Shown here one piece after another: positions 34,961-47,856 of a DNA stretch of 64,000 bases. Origin of the DNA: Amphimedon queenslandica (taxonomy: Eukaryota > Porifera > Demospongiae > Haplosclerida > Niphatidae); assembly GCF_000090795.2 (NCBI RefSeq), contig NW_003546317.1, positions 9,316 to 73,315 on the forward strand, given 5' to 3'. The notes below the pieces were generated by a model. The model had not been told where the DNA came from. It made no database searches and saw only the letters and a program-made list of their open reading frames with translations. The position numbers and the translations under genes were made by a program. How positions within the stretch are numbered: the first letter of the stretch is position 1; each line of letters begins with the position of its first letter.

Positions 34961-37250
34961 GGTTACTGCCTTCTTTAAAGGTCCTGGCATTACATGGTAA
35001 GATGAGAGAGAAGAGACAGTCGCTGTTTGAATCTTTCATGGACATGGAAAGGTTTGTAATTCGGACATGTATGGGGGACAGGGTTTCCCACAAAGCATGC
35101 TAAGTGAGCTGAAAAGCACTAAAGTACAGTACATGGCATTTGGAGCAACTTTGGCCTGATTTTTGAGCAACTTTAAAACTTGGTAAAAATTCAATCTTGA
35201 TTGGAATCAGCTCAAACTTGCTACACAACATAAGTACATGTATATGTATCAGAAAAAGTTATAAAAGTGGTAAATTCTCTCCTAGTCATTTTTGGTGAAA
35301 TTTGGCCAAAAACCCTGTACTATAGTACAGGGACTTTGGCCCGATTTTTGAGCAACTTCAAAAATTTGTAAAAAATCCAATCTTGATTGGAATCAGCTCA
35401 AACTTGCTACACAACATAAGTACATGTATATGTATTAGAAAAAATTATAAAAATGGTAAATTCTCTCCTACTCATTTTTGGCAAAATTTGACTGAAAACC
35501 CTGTACTATAGTACAGGGACTTTGGCCCGATTTTGGAGTAACTTTAAAAATTTTAAAGAAAGTCAATTTTTTTATTGGAATTCACAAAAATTCCCATACA
35601 GTACATATGTAGTATAAAAATTATAAAAATTGGAAATTCTCTCTTAGCGATTTTGGAAAATACCCTTATAGTAAATGTATATGTTATTTTGCCAAATTTT
35701 TGAGCAACTTTAAAATCCAGTGACAAGAACCTGCATGAGTAATATGCCCAAAATCCTGTGAGAAACCCTGATGATGGGGCCAGGCCAGTCACAATTATTT
35801 ATCTCTAGTGGCGTCCTGATGTGCACTGACGTAATGGCTAGAGGTATAGATATACCCGACGTTGATTGGGTGCTACAATTTGATCCTCCTTCGTCTGAAA
35901 AGTAAGGAAAAACACACTATACATATATTGAGGCGGTCTTCAATTTCTCCCTCCCTCAAATTTATTGTCAGAGCTTTTATTCATCGCTGCGGCCGAACAG
36001 CAAGGATGGGAAGGCGTGGTCATAGTTTAACGTACCTTGTTCCTCCATCAGAGCTGGCATATGTTGAATACATGCGCATTAGTGAAGGAGTCACTTTGGA
36101 GTTACTCCCAGAGACAGAAATTGGGAGAATACCATCATCTTCTGCCTTGATAGAGAGGGCGAGGGCAGAGCTCTCGAAAGAAAGGTTATTGAAACGATTT
36201 TATTGATTTATATTCAATAATTTTATAATTGTTTTATTGCAGGGAGTTTTATGATAAAAGCGTAAGAGCTTTTGTATCGTTTGTCAGATTTTACAGTAAA
36301 CACAGCTACCACCTAATATTCAACATGAAAGGTTAGTGTCCTTTTATGAGAATCTCTCAGTGTGGATATTTATGTTATTACACTATTGCTTACATATGAA
36401 AAATTTTTTATACCCAAGGATGGTTTATTTAAGTTTTCCTTTAAGTCAGGCAGGAGGGGGAGGCAAGCTAATTGAAAACCGTTTCTTTTAGAATAGTTTA
36501 TAAATTCAATTGTTGGTAATTGTCCAGGTTATAAATACTGGATGTATTTAATGAAATTCCTTTTTATTAGTTCTAGATCTTGTCTCACTTGCTTATGGGA
36601 CTTTTGCTTTGCTCCACTTACCAAAAATGCCTGAACTGAAGGGAAAGGACACCTCTCAATTTGAGGCTCACCCAATCAGTCTTGAAGCAATACCATTCAA
36701 AGAGAGAAGTAGAGAGAAGCAAGCACTGGCACTTAAAAGAAAGAAAGGTTATTCTATTTTACATTGTATGTATAGGAACCTACTTTTATACTTCTGATAG
36801 TATGGGGATATATGTAACAAAGCTGTAGATTTATTGCATATAGCAAGTCTATAGCTTCCCTATCTCTTCCAAGTTGTGCATATGTACTTGACATGTCTTC
36901 TTGTGTGATTGTGTGTTGTTGCTTTTGGCAGAGGCTGCTTGGATGGCTAAGGCTGAAGCTAGAAAGAAATTTCTAAAGAGAAAAAATAGGGAAGAGAGAC
37001 GCATATCCAGGAAAAACACAAGGCAAAATAAAGTATGGGCTTCTTTTTGATTTGTATAATAATGCTTCATTTTTTGTAGCATACCTTTTCTGCTTCTGAA
37101 TTGGATGAGCTTGCTAAAGAAGCACGTTTGGTTAAACAGTATAAAGCCAGAAAGGTAATATACATGTATATCATAATTATTTTTTCTGTTTATCATTAAT
37201 TTTTTTTATAGATTTCAAAAGAAGATTTGGAGGCACAATTAGACTCTTAA
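33554..37250 (+). CDS. DDX55: DEAD-box RNA helicase DDX55/Spb4
   Basis: Nineteen exons give 570 residues (human 600): 33554-33649, 33694-33744, 33789-33850, 33899-33923, 33963-34117, 34161-34248, 34320-34375, 34429-34471, 34549-34644, 34691-34729, 34785-34909, 34962-35051, 35809-35901, 35972-36184, 36243-36331, 36571-36747, 36932-37032, 37080-37154, 37212-37250. The helicase motifs appear in order: [10 protein letters not shown] (Q), TGSGKT (I), PTREL (Ia), TPGR (Ib), DEAD (II), SAT (III), [11 protein letters not shown] (V), HRCGRTAR (VI). The DUF4217-like LPKMPELKG and a basic tail follow. Spb4-type helicases act in 60S subunit biogenesis in the nucleolus. Intron 34910-34961 appears to be GC-AG and is mostly a TTA repeat. 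Confidence 0.96.
35079..35770. mobile_element. Non-autonomous element with CAGGGTTTC ends and internal 180-bp palindromic array
   Basis: It lies in the DDX55 intron 35052-35808. The left end CAGGGTTTCCCACAAAGC and right end GTGAGAAACCCTG are inverted. Between them lie about three units of the 180-bp repeat, two of them joined through CCCTGTACTATAGTACAGGG (near 35312 and 35498, spacing 186). The same right end (CTGCATGAG..CCAAAATC.TGTG.GAAA) occurs at 39120-39180. Flanks are similar (ATGGGGGA versus ATGATGGG) but not a clean duplication. Confidence 0.65.
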
Positions 37251-37359
37251 CTGTTGCCATTGATGATTAATTTTTTAATTTTATTCATGCACAGTATACT
37301 TAATTTAATAATTCGAGAAAGGGTGGTGCTGTTACTTTTGATCGATCATAGCCACTGTT

Positions 37360-39525
37360 ATGGCAGAGATAACAAATGATGAAGGAAAGAGCAAAGAAGA
37401 ACAAAAGATGCAAATGATTATAACCGCCCAGATTGCATTCGATGCTGATAGATGTGATGGTAAAGCTGAATTTGAATTACGATATCCTTTATTTTTAGAG
37501 CAGATATGGCAGATTGCATGCATAAAGCTACTGTTATTGCTGGTGGGCATCTAAGCAGGGAAGAAAGAGATTTGCTCTCTGTTGCTTTCAAGAACGCTAC
37601 TGCAGTAAGGAGGCTTTCATGGCGTGTCATTGCGGCCTCAGAACAAGGAGAGAAAGACGCCAGGATGAAGGATGCAAGCAAGATGTATAGACACCAGATA
37701 GAGGGCGAGTTGCTGGCCATTTGCCAACTAGTAGTAGGCCTATTGGATGATTACTTGATACCAGCATCAAATGACAGCAATTCTGAAGTATTTTATTACA
37801 AGATGTAAGTGAATTTTACATGTATTGCGGGCTGCATATTCACAGTAATTCAGTGCTGATGAATTTTCACACATACAGTGGCTTGGCTAGTATCCATAAT
37901 CATATCAAGTTAACTGTACTCTCAATTCTATTCAGGAACATAATAATTATGTAATTATTTTGCCTATACATATCTCGCCGACTGTGAGCTACACTTCAAT
38001 GCTGGCTGTTTTGCTTTCAGTGTTTGACAACTATAATACATGTATGTAGGAATGGAATGCACTACAATTATTCTTTTGCTATAATAAACTAAATGCTAGG
38101 CTATAGGTAGTTTTTATAGTGTGTTAATTTTTGTTTTTTTCATCCACAGAATTCAAACCACCTCCAATGCCATTCTATTGTATATAGATTATGGCCAGGA
38201 CATAAAAATTAGCCAAAAAAATATTAATTTTTAGGCACATTTAATTGACAACATGGAATTTTAAACACTTGAAAATTTGAGTGGTTATAACTTCTTTCTT
38301 CTGCTGTATAGGAAAGGTGACTATTGTCGGTATAGAGCTGAGCTTTTGCTAGGAAAAGAAAGAGAAGATGCGGCTGCAGAAAGTGAGGCAGCTTACAGGA
38401 AAGCTGAAGACATTTCATCTGCAAATCTTTCTCCTCTTCATCCTCTGCGTCTTGGCCTCTCATTGAATCACTCTGTCCTTTATTACGAAATATTCCGTGA
38501 CAGTGTAACTGCTTGCAGCATTGCCAGTAAAGTAAGCCTTAGTACATAGTTTGATTGCAGAGCCTAAAATAAGAGTCCACAGACATTGGAAATTTTCTGA
38601 CAATTTTGCTCAATTGTCCAACCAAATTCTGTGTTTGTTGTTCTACCATTTTTGTCTGAACAACATAATTTTTGACACAAATTTATTAAAAGCTATTAAT
38701 AGCATTTCCTACTGCAGGTTAAAGCTTGCTGACAAGTACATAAAAATCCAAATTTGATTGGAATCAGCTCAAACTTTTTACGCAGCCAAAAAACATGTAT
38801 AATATGTATCAGAAAAATAGAGAATTTTTTTACTTTTTATTTTTGACAAAATTTAGCTAAAGCCCCTGTACTATTATAGTACAGGGACTTTGGCCTAATT
38901 TTCGAGCGTGGCTTTTAAGAATTTGTAAAAAAAATCCAATCTCGATCGAAATCAGTTTAAACTTTCTACGCAGCGTAAGAACATGTATAATGTAGTAAGA
39001 AAGAAATAAATTATAAAAAATGGAGAATTTTCTACTTTTTATTTTTTGACGAAATTCGGCTAAAGTCCCTGTGCTGTAGTACAGAGGCTTTTAGCATACT
39101 GGATCTCAACTCTTGAGCAACTTTGCAATTTATTGACAAGAAGCTGCATGAGGTCTATGCCAAAATCTTGTGGGAAATCTTGTCCGACTGTTTTGTAAAA
39201 ATGGCAGATCAAATTAAACAATGTTCAGACACAATGTCTGAGCATTGTTTGAATGTAATTTCAGGCTCTGGATTGTATAAATTGAAAAAGCAAGATGACT
39301 TTGTAATTTTACTTTATTATTATTTTTTTTTTTTATCATTATTATTAGGCAGTTTGTCTGTATGATAATTTTGATTACAACTTTGATTTCTTGTATATAT
39401 AGGCTATAACTGAAGCAGAGCAACTTGAATATGATAGTACTGCTGATGATACAGATGATGAAGCTCTTTCAATTTTGAAATTGCTCAAGGACAATTTTAC
39501 TATCTGGAATCATGATTATAATTGA
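37360..39525 (+). CDS. YWHA: 14-3-3 protein A, divergent
   Basis: Four exons (37360-37459, 37501-37804, 38312-38531, 39403-39525) give 248 residues. [20 protein letters not shown] replaces the canonical [16 protein letters not shown]. The phosphopeptide-binding Arg-Tyr pair (KGDYCRYRAE) and the Asn in LGLSLNHSV are kept, and the terminal helix ends FTIWNHDYN. 14-3-3 dimers bind phospho-Ser/Thr partners. Substitutions around the groove and the missing acidic tail exon suggest altered partners. It is first of three tandem copies and starts 109 bp after DDX55. Confidence 0.93.
38720..39182. mobile_element. Palindromic-repeat element copy in 14-3-3 A intron
   Basis: Two units carry a degenerate palindrome (CCCTGTACTATTATAGTACAGG near 38872) and end in the CTGCATGAG..TCTTGTGGGAAA terminus seen at 35 kb. 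The left end is eroded. Confidence 0.6.
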
Positions 39526-39743
39526 TTTTGTTCAGTAATTTATTTTTTGCAATAGCCCGGGAAAAAGGGCGCCTTTAGCAGACGTCATGAGTTGTTGTCA
39601 TGGGAACAATTGACGTCATTGCAGTGCGGTTATTCATTCATTCATTGCTCATCATCAAAGCTCAATAGTCCCCCTACTAGTCCCCCTAGTCCCTTTGGAG
39701 TTCGTAAAGATTGTAGAAGCACTACTTTCAAGAAGAAGAAGCA

Positions 39744-41720
39744 ATGGAAGAATCACCAGAAGTTTTTGAAGCAAAGCTTGCAGAGCAAACAGAGAGATAT
39801 AATGGTAAGTTTGGCAGACTGTACCCTTTTATCTCACTCTCTTCCGCCCCTTCTCCCCCTCAGACATGGTCGATGTAATGAAAAAAGTCGTCAAGTCCAA
39901 AGGAAAAGCTCCGCTTACCACAGAAGAGCGAAATCTTCTCTCCGTGGCTTACAAGAACGTTATTGGGGCCAGGAGGGCTTCTTGGCGCATCATTTCCAGT
40001 CTAGAGCAAAAGGATCCCTCAAAAGAAATAATTGCAGATTATAGGAAGAAGATTGAAAAAGAGCTGGATGAGATCGTGAAAGATGTCACTGAATTGCTAG
40101 ATGATTTGATTGCTGTAGCCGATGATAACGAGTCTAAGGTCTTTTATCACAAAATGTAAGTTTGTTCTTTTGTACTTGTATTACCGTAGGGCGCCTTTTT
40201 TTCGAGAGCTGTAAATTTTGTGGATTTTGCGATTTATTGAAGATTTGCGAAAGTTACTTCCACGAAAATCAAATTATTACGGTAAAAGATGGCAGACGGC
40301 AGAAATCTGTGAAAATTAAATTCACAAAATAGATTTTTTGGCAAATTTGCAAAATTTACAGCCCTCGAAAAAAGGTATCCTACGGTAATTTTAGCCTTGT
40401 GGGTTGTGGCGCTATCGCTAGTAGCGGAATTGAATTATTTCTTATTGTGCACGGGATTAAATGGCATCAATAGTAGCTTACAATCTAGCCATAACTTATG
40501 GCATTTGAATGGAAATTGAATGCTAAAATATTTTGTTTTATTTGCTTCAGTATTGTATGTCAATTGTTTTGCCAATGGTATTTCTATCTTCTCGCATAAA
40601 GGCAGATTTACAATAATTATTACGCTAGAGTTGAATTTGGTTCAAATCTAGTGTAATGTAATGCCCAAGTTTTTGATTTGAAATTGATAGTGTCATTATG
40701 GTTAAAGATTATCCGACTTAAGAGTCAACTTTTACTCATCATCTGCCATTGATACACAATTTGGGGTACAAGGTCTAGCAGTGCTTTTTTTGTATCTTAT
40801 CTTTCCTTTCTTCTTTTGTGTCCCTTCCTTGTATTGGAGGGGATTGCAAAGCTTTTTTTGGAAGACGAGACCAATTAACATTCTGAACACAATTTTAAGT
40901 AAATTACTTGCTCATGCAGCATCTACCATAATACATGTTTATATCTCATGAACAGTGAAATATATTATATACATGTATAACATGTGATATGGGTTGATAC
41001 ACCCTCCACTTTAGACTTTAGATACTTTGAATTGATATCAACCCATAATTATCGTGTTATATAACACACACACACACACACATGTATAATTATGTGTTAT
41101 TTTGATTTCTAGGAGCGGAGACTATCATCGTTATGCTGCTGAATATTCTACTGGTGATGCAAAAGATAATGCATCTCGAAAAAGCCAAGAAGCCTATGAG
41201 AAGGCTACAGAAGTAGCTAAAGAAAACCTTAGTACAACTCATCCGATTCGTCTTGGTCTTGCTCTTAATTACTCAGTTTTCCACTATGAGATTAAAAATG
41301 ACCCAGAAAGAGCTTGTAAAACTGCTAAAGAGGTATTGTGTATGTGTGTTATGATCATTTACTGGTGGTCTATTTGCTTGGGATGATAAATACTTCATTA
41401 TATTCTCTGCTCTCTTTTTTTCAGGCATTTGATAGTGCCATTACTGATTTAGATAACCTTGAGGAAGACTCATACAAGGACAGCACTTTGATTATGCAGC
41501 TTCTTAGAGACAACCTGACTCTTTGGACTTCTGAGACTGGTAATAAGAAAATATAAATTTATGCATTCAATAATTGCTAAGGCAGTTTTGTTTATTGGCC
41601 AATTAATGACTTTAAGACTGAATCAATGTTTTTTTTATCTTTTGTCTTGTGAATTATTTGTTCCTTTTTTTTAATGTAGATCAACAAGACAAAAATGACG
41701 ACAATGAGGATCAGAACTAA
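39744..41720 (+). CDS. YWHA: 14-3-3 protein B, canonical
   Basis: Five exons (39744-39804, 39864-40155, 41113-41332, 41425-41539, 41680-41720) give 242 residues. It carries the perfect signature [44 protein letters not shown] and [19 protein letters not shown], then an acidic tail [13 protein letters not shown] in its own exon. If the last intron is retained, the protein would end early at GNKKI, giving a different tail. This copy is closest to the family consensus. A MITE lies in the second intron. Confidence 0.96.
40181..40388. mobile_element. MITE with TTACCGTA terminal inverted repeats
   Basis: A 208-bp element in the 14-3-3 B intron. The left end TTACCGTAGGGCGCC..TTTCGAG and right end CTCGAAAA..CCTACGGTAA match as inverted repeats over roughly 35 bp with a few mismatches. 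Related ends appear at 48651-48873 and 55538-55843. Confidence 0.75.
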
Positions 41721-42055
41721 GCTAGCGAGCTGATTTCTAAAAACTCTTTGTCGCATTTGATGTGCCAGCTCACCTATTGACACCTTTTTACATATTAGCA
41801 TTAATATTACACTGTGTCTGTGTGTGTGTGGATTCTTGACCCTACTTCTTATTAGTGATGATAATAATTATTATTACCAATTATTTTATTTCCGGTTGGT
41901 ATGACGTCAATCGTGGTCGTTATAGTAACCACCGTAGATCTGCACGTGTACGTGTTTGGGATTGCGCGGCCAATTTTGTGAGTCGTTCATTTCTACATTC
42001 CATCCGTCTTTCTGAAACTGAGAAAGGAGACTGGGAGAGCTCAAATAGCCACGAA

Positions 42056-42884
42056 ATGGAAGACATGGACATCCCTGATCTTGTAGATATGGCCAAGCTT
42101 GCAGAGCATGCAGAAAGATTTGAAGGTAGGTGCTGATTTCGAGTGGATACTGTGTCTAATTATGGCCAACTAGATATGGCTAAATATATGAAGAGCAAAG
42201 TACAGAAGGACAGTAATTTAAGCATGGACGAAAGGAGCCTTCTTTCTGTTGCTTTCAAGAACGTTATAGGGTCCAGAAGGGCGTCATGGAGGACATTACA
42301 AGTACAAGAGTCTAAAACCGAAGAGGGTAAAACAAAAGGAGCTATCCCTCTCGAGATTACAAAAGAGTACAAGAAGAAGGTAGAAACAGAGCTAACGGAA
42401 ATAATAGACGAAGTGATTGAGCTCCTGGACTCGAAGCTAATATTAAAAAAAGCTAACGATGAGATAACTGATGAGAAGGAAATTGAGACCCAGATATTTT
42501 ATTACAAGATGTAAGTGTGAACTTTTTGTTATAAATAAAAACATGTACAATATTCTGGTTTATAACCATGCATTTAATTCTAACTGCATTATAAATTATA
42601 ATAGGAAAGGTGATTACTGCCGCTATAAAGCTGAGTATGATAAGGAAAACGATAAGATTGTAAGCGATGGTGAGGCTGCTTACGAGAAAGCGCTAGAATT
42701 AGCAGAGAAGCTCCCGTCCACCAATCCAACCAGTCTTGGTCTTGCACTTAATTATTCCGTCTTCTTTTATGAAATAAAAAATGATGGTGCCAAGGCCTGC
42801 TCTATAGCCAAAAAAGTAACATTCTTCTTCTCTTTCTGAAGCTCTCTTTTGTCCCCATTCCTCTCTCTCTCTCTCTCCCTCCCT

Positions 42885-42927
<43 letters not shown>

Positions 42928-43232
42928 CCTCCCTTTCTCCCTCCCTCCCTCCCTTTCTCCCTCCCTCCCTCCCTTTCTCCCTCCCTCCCTCCCTTCTTAT
43001 GAACAATGGAATGTCTTTCTTTAGGCTTTTGATGACGCTGTCAAGGATCTTGATAATGCTGCCACAGAAAGCACTTACAAGGACAGCACTTTGATTATGC
43101 AGCTGCTTAGGGACAATTTGACCCTTTGGACCAGCGAAGCTGAGGAAGATGATCAACAAGGTACACACGACGAGACTGAACAAAGCTATTATAACTAATT
43201 GCCTTCTTTTGTTAGATGCTGAAAGAGATTAG
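42056..43232 (+). CDS. YWHA: 14-3-3 protein C
   Basis: Five exons (42056-42125, 42174-42510, 42605-42815, 43025-43160, 43216-43232) give 256 residues. [30 protein letters not shown] and [14 protein letters not shown] keep the groove residues. An insertion of about 14 residues ([16 protein letters not shown]) lengthens the loop between helices 4 and 5 compared with copy B. The acidic tail ([13 protein letters not shown]) is split by the last intron as in B. A CT/CCCT tract (42861-42996) sits just before the exon-4 acceptor. The stop lies 192 bp from the USP30 stop, tail to tail. Confidence 0.95.
42861..42996 (+). repeat. CT/CCCT microsatellite upstream of a splice acceptor
   Basis: A nearly pure pyrimidine run ending 28 nt before the acceptor at 43024 of 14-3-3 C. 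It resembles the tracts upstream of TAOK and PP1 acceptors. Confidence 0.85.
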
Positions 43233-43424
43233 CTCCACTTACAATAATAATTACAAGGTATACTTTGCTGAAGTTCATCAAGTACATTTTATTATTATTT
43301 TTTCTCTCTCAAACATTAAATAATTGTCTTTTAAAATAACAACAATTGTCATTAGTTTGATTTTATTTTTTGACAATAATAATAATCATTATTTTCCAAT
43401 TGTGCTATTGTTATTATCATTTTT

Positions 43425-46413
43425 TCAATCCATTTGATAAAAGAGAAGATATGCTTCACAGTTCATAACCTCATGATTGTACACAGGATAGACGGTGGTG
43501 TCCGATGTATACAACCACTGTCTCCCGCATTGCCTGTACGTGCAATAGTGCCCTGACGAAGGTCCTCCTAGATGTTCAACGACGGCTCTGAGTTGATACT
43601 TCCTAAAAAAAGTTTTTTTTCATTATTAGCAGCATTCTTGAATATGACTGACATTCTTTGACAAGTCTACACTTGTTGAGTGCTATTGGGATTCTTTGGG
43701 CCAAGTATGGCTTGATTTGACTTGCAACTGAAAATAACCAAATATGGTTATAAACACTACACCCTCTTGAAAGGAAAGTGTACATGTATGTGGCACAGCT
43801 TTATACAACCACACAAAAAGGGGAATTTAGCTTTAGGAAAGCATGGCATACATATACAGTAGTTTGAAAATTACATTATTAGACTCACAAGTCTACTTGG
43901 TACATCAGGTTAAGAGATTATATTCAAAACCCATTCAAACTGACCAAACCCTACCATTAATAGTGGACTATAGCTCTTATGATTACATCAGTACAGCTCT
44001 TAACTATCTTTACCATAATTATTGGTACATCTATTGTTAGCGTGCTAAAAAAAGCAGCACAGTTTAGTTTGGAACTGTTACATATTTTACTGTTACCTAT
44101 TTTACTGTTACAATAGGCATATGGTTTTAGTGCATGCAGGTACAGCAGCCCAAACATTACAAAAATTAGCTGCTACCTTTCCACTACTCACGTTTTGTCT
44201 TGTCTTGTTGCTGTTGTAGTTAGGAAACTATTGATATCAAGAGTAAGAGGGAATACCAGTCTGGACCTGTTCTTCACCATCGTGCCATCGGACCTCCAAA
44301 CACTCCGGATTATATTAAGGCAGAGTACTTCCGGAGGACGCCCAATCCGTAGTTTCTTCCGAAAACTTCTTTTTGTCTTTACGCCGGCTCTTTTGGAACA
44401 AGATGGACACTCAATGTCGTCCACTATCTCAGAGCTCATGTAGTCCCTGAGGCATTCGACTAGCGATGAGGACTAAAGGAGGAAAGAGATGAGAAAAGTA
44501 CTTGTGGTAAAGTTAAAGTTGGTACAAGAAAGGATTTTTTAGCCTGCTGACTTTACACAATAACGCAAAGAGATACACTTTGAACTCTGTTTTTGTTCCT
44601 ATATCTTATCACGTTTTCATCCATTTCCGAACATAAAACAGGCACAAAAATGAATGACACAGATTGCATCCTTTAATTTTTTTGTTCCTACATGTACATG
44701 AGCTTTTTTGTTCCTCCACGAGAGTAGCCTTAATAGATTGGCCCATACTACATGTATTAATTCTAATACAAACCACTGACTGAAGCCTATGGTTCATGGA
44801 ACATGTCATACAGAGTGCGAGGTGAACTCATTCTGCAGACCATAATAATGATTTTAGTTTCCTTCTTCCCTCCCTCATAGTAAAGAGTGCACAACAAATA
44901 CATGTATATTGTACATCATTGTGTGTCTTAATATCATTATTAGGACCTACTACTGAGGCTGCCCTTTGACTAAGAGGAAGAGAGATGCTGTCTATTGACT
45001 CATACCGAGTTGGCAACTAAAATGAGATACAGATAAATAACCACTTGATTGTGTTATGCCATACAGCGTGCTGGCAGTCACAGCAGACAAGACTACTGGA
45101 CATCAGGCCTTGCAAAGGACAGGATTTAGGTTGAGAAGGAGCACTGAATGAACCTAGAAAAACAAATCATAATAAATGAATTTTTTTGCATTATTATATA
45201 TATACAAAGATAATAATTTTTATAATAATAAAGAATAATTATTACCAATTTTAGTGAGAGCCATGCCTTTTGTGCTGGAACTCTGGGCTTCAACCTGAGG
45301 ATCATTGATTAGATCAGAGAGTGACAAAGTGGGGCCTACACTGAAGAACCTCAGTATTCATTCTATTTTTGGTAACGCTCGCTATTTTTAGTAACCAGCA
45401 ATTTCGTCTTTACCTGTCATTTCTTCCTCCAGAGTTGTTAGGAGGACATGATAAAACTCCAGAGCATCCTGGAAACAAAGAAAATGTAACTACAATGTAC
45501 AATATTGAAGATACATGTAAAACATGTACATGTACATGTATCTACATCGTACGTGTACAATAGCTACATGTACATAATATAAAGCAATAAGCAATAGAGC
45601 CTATACTAAAGGTAAAACAGTAATACAGACTAGCCTCTTAATGGACACTTTGGTACAAGACAGTGTCTCTGTTATACAGAGGTGTCCTTTATGTGGAGGT
45701 TATTTATACAATAAGGAATGTAATTGGTACACTAGGTGCTGTCCATTAAATGGAGCTGTCCACTATAGAGAGTGTCCATTAAGAGAGGCTATACTGTGAA
45801 TGCAAAATGGCTACAATTTACTTGCTGCTGATGATCGATCAACCATCTGTGCCTCATTAGAGCTTGCGTAAGTTCCTCAGGCGAGATATTCACTTCATTA
45901 TTGTCATTTAAAGCTACAAAGTAGAGGAACTAATTGAATTGGTATACATTGAGTTACATGTACATGTACACATAGTATATGGACATAGAGAATGAGAGAA
46001 GGAAATGAGTTTAGGCATGTGTGAGTAGGTGCCAGTCATGCCATAGTAGTATTGCTAATTAATGCAAATATTTATAAAAAATGTTTTAAATAAATAGATT
46101 AAAATAATTATAGCAATGTATAGTTCCTATTGCCTTGAGATGCATAATAATAATAATAATAATATTAATAATAATAATAATAATATTAATAATATTAATA
46201 ATATTAATAATGATGATGATAATAATATTAATAATGATGATGATAATAATAATAATAATGATGATGATGATAATATTAAAATATAAATGTTAATCTAATT
46301 TTATCCTTATTAACTTATTTTTTATTCTTATCAACTTAATCTTATTTTCATCCTGTCCTAACTTCATCCCAATTCTAGCTTTCCTTTCAAAATAATAATA
46401 TTAACAACAACAA

Positions 46414-46456
<43 letters not shown>

Positions 46457-47817
46457 GTGAGATGACTTTTAATTACACTACCCAAAAGATGCTCATGCTT
46501 TGTACCTTAATTAGCTTAATTATCAACTTAATTTTACCATGTAAGACATTCTTAAGAGAAACTGCTAGTGGGGTTTCTTTACTGTCCAGCCATTGAAGTA
46601 AGGATGGTATGGAAGCCATTGCCTATAGAAACATGCATAGGGAAATATTACAATGAACAAAAGCTAAGGAAGCTAAGAATGCATGTACATTCAAGGCATG
46701 ATACATGTAAATGTACACAATACACTGTACTATAGGGCAGGGGTGTATCTAAGCTCTGAGAGTTGGTTGGGCACGGAGAAAAAATATGCGGCGCGCGAAG
46801 CGCGCCGCGAAAATTTTTAGAGCTAATTAATATTCATGACGGGCGTGGTCAATTAAATACTACGATTATTACTTTAATTAAGCTAAGATGTGCACTTCAG
46901 TGCTTATATTTTCTTCATTAGTAGTAGTACTGGCCTTGGGAAGACATTCAAACAGACTCAGCAGAGTTTCTTAGCCATTTTCAACTCGATTACTTTAATA
47001 ATTAATGTGAATAGTCTAATAACTGATTGGTTAGTAGTAGTTATTATTTTAAAAATGGCAGCCCAATTGCCCAAATGGAGCTATGGAAGTCTCTACCATG
47101 TCATCATTATATTTACACTGGCTAAAACTATTAGCTATGCTAGTCTTGTCTCATTGCTATCATAATAAAGTGAGCAATATTTTTAAAAGGACTAATATAC
47201 AAAAGAAAAAATATTTTTTGGTCTGCTGAGTTGGTCGGGCACAGGCCCACCCAGGCCCACCCTTAGATACGCCCCTGCTATAGGGACTTTGGCCTGGTTT
47301 TGGAGTAACTTTTAAAATTCATAAAAAATCCAACTTTGATCAGAATCAGCTCAAACTTGCTACACAACATAAGTACATGTATATGTATCAGAAAAAGTTA
47401 TAAAAATGAAAAATTCTCTCCTTTCAAATTTTCGTGAAATTTGGCCCGAAACCCTGTACTATAGTACAGGGACTTTGGCCCAATTTTGGAGTAACTTTTA
47501 AAAATTCATAAAAAATCCAATTTTGATCGAAATCAGCTCAAACTTGCTACACAACATAAGTACATGTATATGCATCAGAAAAAGTTATAAAAATGAAGAA
47601 TTCTCTCCTTTCAAATTTTCATGAAATTTGGCCCGAAACCCTGTACTATAGTACAGGGACTTTGGCCTGATTTTGGAGTAGCTTAAAAAAAATCATAAAA
47701 AATCCAATTGTGACCGGAGTCAGCTCAAACTTTCTACACAACATAAGTACATGTATATGCATCAGAAAATATAAAAATATGGAAATCTTTCTGAGCCATT
47801 TTTAATGAAATACCCTG

Positions 47818-47856
<39 letters not shown>

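Noticed and set aside
41540-41556. Ending 14-3-3 B at GNKKI as the main product
   Set aside because: The splice to 41680 gives an acidic tail with an intron position shared with copy C; kept only as a possible variant.
46890-47165. 91-residue ORF inside the hAT-like element as a transposase
   Set aside because: No DDE or zinc-finger motifs and far too short; the element is non-autonomous.
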